The notes beneath the pieces were generated by a model. It saw only the letters and a list, made by a program, of their open reading frames with translations. It had not been told where the DNA came from and made no database searches. A program made the position numbers and the translations under genes. From DAOUAM01 sp034433305 (lineage in GTDB: Bacteria > Chloroflexota > Dehalococcoidia > Lucifugimonadales > DAOUAM01), in contig DAOUAM010000113.1 of assembly GCA_034433305.1 (NCBI GenBank), positions 1 to 18,905 of the forward strand: a stretch of DNA of 18,905 bases, written 5' to 3'. Shown here piece after piece: positions 1-6,796 of this stretch; position 1 is the stretch's first letter, and every line of letters starts with the position of its first letter.

Positions 1-31
1 TGCCCTGGGCCTCCCTGTACTTATCGGCCAT
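1..31 (-). CDS. possible start of a further gene, cut by the window edge
   Basis: An ATG on the minus strand at 31 opens a frame that runs off the left edge and encodes MADKYREAQG. It lies 249 nt downstream of the S8/M15 peptidase gene on the same strand, so it could be the next gene of that cluster. The upstream sequence has only a weak GGGG about 8 nt before the ATG. Ten codons are too few to assign a family, and the call rests on strand, position and a plausible N-terminus. Confidence 0.25.
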   Translation of the reverse strand, partial: MADKYREAQG

Positions 32-109
32 CGCAATGGCCCCGGGACTGCCGGCTTCCTGGCACGGGCCACCGCTGTGTACAGCAGGCGCCCCGGTGCC
101 AGTCTACCC

Positions 110-123
110 GCCCCTGCAGGGGC
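110..123. repeat. 14-bp perfect palindrome downstream of the peptidase gene
   Basis: GCCCCTGCAGGGGC is its own reverse complement and lies about 160 nt beyond the stop of the S8/M15 gene. No T-tract follows on either strand, so it is not a canonical intrinsic terminator. The rest of the 249-nt gap (32-280) shows no coding signal that I can support. Confidence 0.4.
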
Positions 124-280
124 CTTACTACATGACAGTTTTTGAAAATGGAGCGGACAGCGGTGCAGGCGCCCCCGCCTCCTTCTGAAAAGTGTCGTGC
201 TGTAAACTCGCAGAGGCGAAGGGACTTTACCGCCACTTTCAGGCAGCGGCGCATGACGCATGCGGGCCGCCTTCGCCGCG

Positions 281-3200
281 CTAGGCTCCGCCCGTCCCGC
301 GCCAGAGGGCCTCGTCCATCTCGGCGGCCATCGCCCTCGTGGGAAGCCGCCGCGCCAGCGTGGCGGGTATGCGTGCCCTCCCATCGGTCAGCTCGATCCA
401 CTTCGCCTGTTGGACGTACCCGACGCCCGGCTCTGGCGTCAGGCGATAGTACAGGCGCTCCGCCCCCCGCATGTGCTGCCACACTGGTCCGGGTAGGGTG
501 AATACCGTGGTGGCCTGGCCCTCCGGGAGTGGCCCCAGTTGCGCTGAGTTGAAGGCGTCCCTGTGCCGGGTACCGAGAATCTCGGGACGCGTAGCGACCT
601 CGACGCGGTAGCCCCGGCCTGCCTCCGGTTGCACGTGGAAGGTAGGCGGGTCATCGCTGGTGCGGTCGTAGGTGTCAGGGCCGACGATCATGGGCGCGGC
701 CTCAGCCGGCACGCGGGCGTGCGACACGTCCCGTGCTGTGCGCCCCGCGCACTGCTGCTGGACCCAGGCATCGAACTCGGACTCGCTCATCTCGGCGCCC
801 TCGTAGGCCCAACTCGCCAGCGTCCCCCGGACGTCCACGTGAATGGAGTGCTGCCCCAGTCCGATCCCGATGTCGCAGCCCATCTCCTCCAGGGCCAGCT
901 CCGCCAGCCGCAGGGCCGACACGCCTTCGCTGCGGATGTCCACGGCCTGGCCGGCCTGGTGCCGGCTCCGGGCGGCGCCGCCCACGGCCTGGTTGAGCTC
1001 CGGGTACCGGTAGCCAGAGTTGATGATGAGGGGCCGGCCCAGCCGGTTGCGCAGGCGCTGGAGCCGCTCCACGAGGTCTGGCGAGATACGGGCGTAGCGG
1101 AAGGTGCGGACCTGGCCGCCCTGGGTCCGCGTCCGCGCGAACTCCTGCACCTGGAAGTTGGGAGAGAGCCGCTCGGTGAGCCGTCCCTCGACCCTGATGA
1201 GCGGCACGCTCCCGTCGGCAGCCGAGGGATCGCTGTAGTCCACGCCATCATCTACCTCGGACGGAGAGACGGCGTCGAACCTGGCCCCGCTGGGGTAGGT
1301 GACGGTCCGCACGGCGGTGTTCGACCCGCCGGTGAGCTGGATGGATGGGGCCGTACCGGCCACCGAGTCGTCCGTCGTGGTCTCCGCGTTGGGCCAGTCC
1401 CCCTGGGGGTTGGCGACGTCCGTGACCCACAGCCGATAGGCCAGGCTGTCCGCCTGCTTCAGCCCGTCCCACACATCCTGTGGAAGGGTAAAGGTGGCCT
1501 GAGACCCCCGACGCAGCGGCAGCGTATCCCACGAGCCGTAGAAGTTGAAGTCTGAGACACCCGGCCCGTAGTACACGCGCTCCTGGCTATGGTTGTCAAA
1601 ATCGAAAAGCTCCGCGCGGGTGGCGACCTCCACGGCGTAGAACCGGTTGGGGTCCACGGTCACCGTGAACGTCGGCGGGCCGCCGGAGCGGGGGTGCGTG
1701 GGCGGGGCGGTGATGGCGAGGCGCATGGTCGTGCCCGCGCCGCCCCCGCCGCCTCCCTGGCCGCGCGCCCGGGCCTCCTCCACCGCCCTCAGCGCGTTGA
1801 CGCGCCCGAAGCCGAACTGGTGGCTGTGCCCGCTGGAGTCGTAGCCGGTGCCGATCTTGTCGGCGGTCTGCGCCAGGACCTCGCGCACCTCCTGGCTCGT
1901 AGGGTTCTCCCGCAGGTCCGGGTTGGCCGACAGCATGAGGGCCGCGATGCCCGCAACCAGCGGCGTGGCGGAGGACGTACCGCCGAAGTCGTTGGTGTAG
2001 TCCCCAATGGGGTCGCCCTGCGCCGCGTTCCCGGCATTGTAGCCGGCTGACCCGCGCCGGTCCACGGTGAAGATGGACCGCTCACCGAGGCCTCGGTCGC
2101 CGCTGGATGGGGCGCAGACCCATATCTCAGGGCCGAAGTCGCTGTACCAGGACTTGGTCCCCTGGTCGGTGCAGGCGGCGACGGCAATGACATCGGGGTT
2201 GGCGGCGTAGCCGTCGAGGGAGACCGACTCGTCGCCGTTCCCTGCCGCCCAGAAGATGGGTATACCCTTCCCGCCACGGCCCCTTTCGACGCAGTAGCGG
2301 ATGGCGGCGCGCACGTTATCAGGCAGGGGGTCTCGCGCACCAGTCCCGTCCGGCGGCCCCCAGGAGCAGCTAATGACGTCCGCCCCGTTGTCCGCGGCCC
2401 ACTTGAACATGCGGGCCTCGTCATCCGAGCCCAGGAAGTTGGGCGTCCGCACCGCCATGAGGCTGCACCCCGGCGCGGCGCCGTGCGCCTTCACGCCCGC
2501 GGCGGTGGCGACGCCCCCGCAGGCCGTGCCGTGCTTGTCCTGGCTGCTCTTGGGGCTGCCGTCCGCCGTATTGGAGGCGAAGTCGAACTGGGCGACCACC
2601 TTCCCCTGGAACTCCGGGTGTGCCACGTCAAGGCCGTCATCCAGGATGGCTATGGCGATGTCCGGACTCCCCTGCGGGTTGGCCAGGCCGGGGATGTCCC
2701 ACGCGTCCGTGACCTTGCTGTGCTCGGACTGGAGGTGCCACTGCTGGGGCAGGAACACGCCCGCGCGCTCAGCCACGGCGGCCCGCTCGGCGGCCACCTG
2801 GGCCTCATAGGGGGAGCGCACGGAGATGGTGCTCCTGGTGGCCTGACGCTTGACCGTCACCGGGTGTGCCCAGACCGTCGGCTCCTGCTCCTTGTACTGG
2901 TTCGCGACCTCCACGGCGCCCAGGCCCTCCTCACCGGGCGGCGCCTCCAGCAGGTACGCGTTGTCCGCGTAGTCCAGCGCCTCCACAATGCGGACGTTGT
3001 ACCTGGCGTTGATGGCATCAACCTGCTCCCGCGTCACCTCAGGCCGGAACTGCGCGACGAACTGGTTGGTCACGAGCATGAGCTCTGGGCTGCCGGGCGC
3101 CCGCCGGAACGCCGGCGTCGCGAACTCGATGGCCTCTTCCCGGTTCAGCGTCCGCACGGCCCGCTCCTGCTCGTCCGTCCGGTAGACCTTGATCCCCTTG

Positions 3201-3370
3201 TGGTCAATGAACAGCACTGGCTGGGACCGCTGACTAAGGATGGCCTGCGCCTCGGGGGAGAGGGGGGTCCGGCTTGTGCCAAACCTGACCGCGAACACGC
3301 CCGGTTCTCGTTGCAGGGGTACTCGCTCATTATTTACCCAGTAGTAGCTCTCCGCTCTGTCGTACACCAT
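281..3370 (-). CDS. fusion of subtilisin/kexin-type S8 protease and M15 peptidase
   Basis: 1029 aa, predicted to cleave proteins through an S8 domain and to carry a zinc M15 domain of the D-Ala-D-Ala carboxypeptidase/endolysin type. Residues 8-30 form an N-terminal motif (YYWVNNERVPLQ) and about 98-170 resemble a fervidolysin/I9-type prodomain. The S8 domain spans about 205-535: Asp244 in LDDGLD, His280 in HGTACGG, Asn378 in AAGNG and Ser466 in GTSSATP are all present, and the DDG and HGTACGG forms point to the kexin/furin branch. A Gly-rich linker (538-546) follows. The M15_3-like domain spans about 735-855, with zinc ligands His804 and Asp811 (SRHQAGQAVD) and His844 (HVDVR). A beta-rich module occurs twice, at about 561-657 and 903-997. 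No signal peptide or membrane segment is visible. It is the third gene of a tight operon, with SD AAGGAGGG 6 nt before the ATG. The domain calls are firm; the biological target is unknown. Confidence 0.93.
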   Translation of the reverse strand: MVYDRAESYYWVNNERVPLQREPGVFAVRFGTSRTPLSPEAQAILSQRSQPVLFIDHKGIKVYRTDEQERAVRTLNREEAIEFATPAFRRAPGSPELMLVTNQFVAQFRPEVTREQVDAINARYNVRIVEALDYADNAYLLEAPPGEEGLGAVEVANQYKEQEPTVWAHPVTVKRQATRSTISVRSPYEAQVAAERAAVAERAGVFLPQQWHLQSEHSKVTDAWDIPGLANPQGSPDIAIAILDDGLDVAHPEFQGKVVAQFDFASNTADGSPKSSQDKHGTACGGVATAAGVKAHGAAPGCSLMAVRTPNFLGSDDEARMFKWAADNGADVISCSWGPPDGTGARDPLPDNVRAAIRYCVERGRGGKGIPIFWAAGNGDESVSLDGYAANPDVIAVAACTDQGTKSWYSDFGPEIWVCAPSSGDRGLGERSIFTVDRRGSAGYNAGNAAQGDPIGDYTNDFGGTSSATPLVAGIAALMLSANPDLRENPTSQEVREVLAQTADKIGTGYDSSGHSHQFGFGRVNALRAVEEARARGQGGGGGGAGTTMRLAITAPPTHPRSGGPPTFTVTVDPNRFYAVEVATRAELFDFDNHSQERVYYGPGVSDFNFYGSWDTLPLRRGSQATFTLPQDVWDGLKQADSLAYRLWVTDVANPQGDWPNAETTTDDSVAGTAPSIQLTGGSNTAVRTVTYPSGARFDAVSPSEVDDGVDYSDPSAADGSVPLIRVEGRLTERLSPNFQVQEFARTRTQGGQVRTFRYARISPDLVERLQRLRNRLGRPLIINSGYRYPELNQAVGGAARSRHQAGQAVDIRSEGVSALRLAELALEEMGCDIGIGLGQHSIHVDVRGTLASWAYEGAEMSESEFDAWVQQQCAGRTARDVSHARVPAEAAPMIVGPDTYDRTSDDPPTFHVQPEAGRGYRVEVATRPEILGTRHRDAFNSAQLGPLPEGQATTVFTLPGPVWQHMRGAERLYYRLTPEPGVGYVQQAKWIELTDGRARIPATLARRLPTRAMAAEMDEALWRGTGGA

Positions 3371-3376
3371 GCCGCA

Positions 3377-3384
3377 CCCTCCTT
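3377..3384 (-). promoter_or_regulatory. Shine-Dalgarno sequence of the S8/M15 gene in an 18-nt intergenic gap
   Basis: AAGGAGGG lies 6 nt before the ATG at 3370, inside the 18-nt gap (3371-3388) after the stop of the 1129-aa gene. It is an almost perfect anti-16S match, so efficient independent initiation is expected in the polycistronic message. Confidence 0.8.
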
Positions 3385-3388
3385 GTAG

Positions 3389-6300
3389 CTACTGGACAAG
3401 CTCCCACGTCAGACTAACGATGTTGCCTTCCTGCTCAAGGTCCCACTCAAGCCACGGTGTCACCGACACCTCGCCAGACTGGAACGTCCTGGTCACCTGG
3501 AACTGCAGGGTGTGCTGGGCAAGGTAAGTGGTCAGCGGAAGGATGATATCCACCGCGCCCTGGGGTGGGTCGCCACTCATCACAACCGGGTACTCCCCCG
3601 CGACGTCCTTGATGCGCGCCCGCACGTCCAGCCTGCTCAGTCCGTGGTTCTCATGTCGCACGAGATTGATGAAGATGACGTTGGTGTGGATGTCCTCTAC
3701 AACGTTCCGTATCTCTTCAAGGGCCGCGGGCGCCCCCGGGGGGACCGAGTAGACCGGGTAGACCTCCGCCGCCTGGCCGCCCAGCGCCACCGTGTGCGAG
3801 GCGCCCGGCGCCAGGGACGTGTCCACCCGCACGCGCCGCCCCACGTCCGGCGCGTCGTGGACCAGGAGGTCGGACACGTCAACCGTGCGCTCAGTCCGGT
3901 TGGTGAGGCGGAGGTTGCCGTCCACGCGCGCCGTCTCCACGGGGCCTGTCTCCCACGGGCCGGTGATGGCGTCGAGGCCCAGCATGAGGGGGGACTGGAG
4001 GACTGAGCCGTCGGGCAAGCGGAGGCTGACGCTCCCGTGGACACCGCCGGCCTGGAGCAGGGTCCGCACCAGCAGCGCGCCCGCCAGGTCCGTGGCCAGC
4101 GTGACCTGGAACGAGTCCGGCGTCCGCACCGCGCTGGGCTCCACCTTGATGCTCCTGTCCACTGTCCAGGCGTAATCAAGGTCCGCCTGGACCTCCGTGG
4201 GGTACTCCACTACAGGCTCTCGCGCATGGGCCAGCAGCCTTGTCCTTAGCTCCCGGCGCACGAAGGGAGGGATATCTGGCTGGAGCGTCGCGTGGAAGAT
4301 GACCCGGTTGTTGGCAGGCTCCGCGATGTCAATGGAGGAGTAGACGGCCACCACGGGCCGGTACGCCTTCCCCGCTTCCGTGGGGGCGTAGCGCGTGATC
4401 TGGTACGCGGCGGGGAGGACCAGGAAGCGACCGGGCTGCTGGAGCGAACGGTACACCCGGTAGCGCGCGTGGGCCAATTCCGTCATCTCCTCGTACTGGC
4501 GGTAGCTGGTCTGGCCGAGCCGGAGCGCGTCGCGGCAGCCGATGGCCTGCTCTCCCGTTGCCGACTTCTCGACATAGAATGCCCCCAGTCCGGCGCACGG
4601 GTACAGCGCCTCCAGGCGCTCCTGTCGCGCCAGGGTGCGGACGGCGTACTTCGTCCGGTCAACGACCTCGGCCACGGCCTGGGGGAGGGTGAGCAGCGGG
4701 CGGGCGACGAGCACAGGCCTGGGTTTAGGCTGGGCGGTCAGCACGACCGGCCGCGCGGCAGTGGCCGCCACCAGCGCCGTGCCCGCCCGGCTGGCGGCCT
4801 GTGCGCTCCTCGGCGCTGGTACCGGTGTGACCTGTGGCGGCTCGCGTTTGAGCCGCACCTCGCCCATGGGGTGCCTGTACACGCCCTCCATGGCGTCGAG
4901 GTACGGCCCGCCCACAGTCCGCGCCTCCGCCACGGAGCGCACGAAGGGGGTCACCGCAACCTTCCCTGCCAGGGCCAGCTCCACGTCCTCTTTCCGAAGT
5001 GGGACGTAGGCCTGGAATGTGCAGGTAACGCTCAGGCGCGCCATCTCGGCCTGGAAGCCTGGCTCGGACAGCGCCCCGTAGCAGAGGCGGACCCACTCGT
5101 TGAGGAGCGTGACCGTCGCCGTGAACGTCTCCCCTGCCCTGGTGACGTCCGCCGTGAAGGCGTGGCTCTTGACACGTCCGTCCCTCTCGTCCACGAAGGG
5201 CACCGACAGGCCGCCAATGGGGAGAGGCCGCGCTTTCGGGTTTCCCAGCCTCTGAAGGGCGGAGCGGGTCTTGTCGCTCATGCCGGCCTGGAGCGTGAAC
5301 CGTACGGTGCCGCGCAATGCGGGCTGGCCCGAGACGGTGACGCCAGTCCTCTCGAAGGTGAAGAGGAAGGGACTGGCCTCGCGCGCCACATTGGGCGCGG
5401 GCTGTACCAGGGTGAAGGTGGGCGCGTACCAGTACTGCGCTGGGTCGGCACGGCCAGGCCAGGCCGCCGCGTCGGGGTCGGCGACGATGGGAAGGTCCCG
5501 GGGCCTGGACTCTGCCAGCGCTTCCAGGACCAGGTCGTCCAGGAGCCAGTGCGTGACGCTCCCACGGATGCTCTGCACCAAGACGAGGTCACTGGCGACC
5601 AGCGCCTGCGGCCTTGCGACAGAGGCGCCAGGCCGCATGGCAAGGGCAACCGATTTCACGCCGCCATCCACGGCGGCCAGGCGCAGGCGCGGCCCACCGC
5701 CTGTGCCCCGGCCAGCGCGGGACGTGCGAACCCGCCGAGGGACAGGCTGCATGTCTGGACCGTGGAGGTGGATAAAGCCGCCACGGTCAAGTCCGTCCAG
5801 CGCGCCACCGATAATCTGCTCAAGGCCGGCGTCGAAGGAGACTGACCTGCGGCCGGGGCCTGTCAGCTTCTGTCTGTAGTCCAGGGAGAACATGGGGTGC
5901 GGGCGCGCACGCAGCGCGTAGCGGTTGTCAGGGCTGTCCGGCGGCAGGCCGATGGTCCTGCGCTGGAGGACGACAAAGGACAGCCGCATGAACAGGTCGA
6001 AGAGGGTGGCCGCGTCCGGCCCTGGCATGGGTGTCTCGCGGCCATAGGGGGACTCCTCCAGGACGGAGACGAGGCCGGAGCGTACCATCTCTTCGAAGGC
6101 CGAGCGCAGCCCCGCGAAGCTGGTCTCCCCCACGGCGTCGAGTCGAGTGCTCAGGAAGTCGTGTATATCGGCCCAGGAGCCGCGCAGGCGGATGGTGCGC
6201 GCCAGCCCAGCGGTCCGGAACATGGCGGAGCCGCGCAGCCGAATGCGCGACTCGACGCCATCCAGCGCGGCGAGGACATCCAGCGCCTCCTCCCTGTCCA

Positions 6301-6778
6301 GATGGGCCTGGAGCGCCGCCCGCGCCGCCGCGCCGCTGGCCTTCGCCTCGGCGATGGGACGCTCCTGGCCACCCCGCTCTGCCACCACCGTGTAAGCCGC
6401 CTCCTGGACGAAGAGCGGCCTGAGCGTGAAGCCCTCCGTGCGCTGGAGCTCCTCTACCGCCCCGGCGGGGACAGCCAGTGTCACATCAAAGTTGAGGATG
6501 CCCTCCCGGATGAGCGGCGCTACCGTCTCATCCGCCGCCGTGGGCATGCGGTCCAGGACCAGGGTGAGGGACAGGACGGGGTTGCCCGCAGCGTCCCGCA
6601 CCAGCAAGGGTCTTTCCAGCACGCCGTAGTAGACCTGTGAGCGCCGGTCCGCGTCCATTGGGACGTTGGCCGCATCGGGCAGGAGCAGAACGGACAGGGG
6701 CCGGGCCTCCCCGACCCCTGTCGTCCTGCGTACCCATTCCGCTGCGCTAGATGGGCCGGCTGGAAGTGAGTCCACCAT
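3389..6778 (-). CDS. large beta-rich protein of unknown function, second gene of the cassette
   Basis: 1129 aa with no family I recognise, no signal peptide and no membrane segment. The first 240 residues mirror the 833-aa neighbour. Both have an early LPD..N segment followed by VYY or FYY (VLLLPDAAN at 29-38, VYYG at 49-52) and a later I-x-x-x-GSW-x-x-I-x-x-F element (RLRGSWADIHDF, 197-208). An LR-x-R...L-x-Y stretch (289-301) also has a counterpart. The middle is rich in predicted beta-strands and includes an Arg/Pro/Ala-rich linker at about 643-700. Residues 760-830 are conserved in style (RYRVYRSLQQPGRFLVLPAAY). The C-terminus (1030-1129) is hydrophobic/polar alternating, as in beta-sandwiches, and ends at TWELVQ. 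The start is supported by GAGGGGG 5 nt upstream. It lies 18 nt from both neighbours. I infer a structural or binding role; nothing suggests an enzyme. Confidence 0.85.
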   Translation of the reverse strand: MVDSLPAGPSSAAEWVRRTTGVGEARPLSVLLLPDAANVPMDADRRSQVYYGVLERPLLVRDAAGNPVLSLTLVLDRMPTAADETVAPLIREGILNFDVTLAVPAGAVEELQRTEGFTLRPLFVQEAAYTVVAERGGQERPIAEAKASGAAARAALQAHLDREEALDVLAALDGVESRIRLRGSAMFRTAGLARTIRLRGSWADIHDFLSTRLDAVGETSFAGLRSAFEEMVRSGLVSVLEESPYGRETPMPGPDAATLFDLFMRLSFVVLQRRTIGLPPDSPDNRYALRARPHPMFSLDYRQKLTGPGRRSVSFDAGLEQIIGGALDGLDRGGFIHLHGPDMQPVPRRVRTSRAGRGTGGGPRLRLAAVDGGVKSVALAMRPGASVARPQALVASDLVLVQSIRGSVTHWLLDDLVLEALAESRPRDLPIVADPDAAAWPGRADPAQYWYAPTFTLVQPAPNVAREASPFLFTFERTGVTVSGQPALRGTVRFTLQAGMSDKTRSALQRLGNPKARPLPIGGLSVPFVDERDGRVKSHAFTADVTRAGETFTATVTLLNEWVRLCYGALSEPGFQAEMARLSVTCTFQAYVPLRKEDVELALAGKVAVTPFVRSVAEARTVGGPYLDAMEGVYRHPMGEVRLKREPPQVTPVPAPRSAQAASRAGTALVAATAARPVVLTAQPKPRPVLVARPLLTLPQAVAEVVDRTKYAVRTLARQERLEALYPCAGLGAFYVEKSATGEQAIGCRDALRLGQTSYRQYEEMTELAHARYRVYRSLQQPGRFLVLPAAYQITRYAPTEAGKAYRPVVAVYSSIDIAEPANNRVIFHATLQPDIPPFVRRELRTRLLAHAREPVVEYPTEVQADLDYAWTVDRSIKVEPSAVRTPDSFQVTLATDLAGALLVRTLLQAGGVHGSVSLRLPDGSVLQSPLMLGLDAITGPWETGPVETARVDGNLRLTNRTERTVDVSDLLVHDAPDVGRRVRVDTSLAPGASHTVALGGQAAEVYPVYSVPPGAPAALEEIRNVVEDIHTNVIFINLVRHENHGLSRLDVRARIKDVAGEYPVVMSGDPPQGAVDIILPLTTYLAQHTLQFQVTRTFQSGEVSVTPWLEWDLEQEGNIVSLTWELVQ

Positions 6779-6783
6779 GCCGT

Positions 6784-6790
6784 CCCCCTC
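6784..6790 (-). promoter_or_regulatory. Shine-Dalgarno sequence of the 1129-aa gene
   Basis: GAGGGGG lies 5 nt before the ATG at 6778, in the 18-nt gap 6779-6796. The gap has the same length as the one before the S8/M15 gene. Confidence 0.7.
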
Positions 6791-6796
6791 TCGCGC

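Noticed and set aside
110..123. Palindrome as terminator of the cassette operon
   Set aside because: A 14-bp perfect palindrome with no loop and no following T-tract on either strand.
21..482. 153-aa minus-strand ORF at the left edge
   Set aside because: Very Arg/Gly-rich, overlaps the end of the S8/M15 gene in another frame and has no motif.
563..1555. 330-aa plus-strand ORF opposite the S8/M15 gene
   Set aside because: A shadow frame of a gene with intact catalytic domains in high-GC DNA. Similar long plus-strand frames opposite the 1129-aa, 833-aa and DUF4012 genes were rejected for the same reason.
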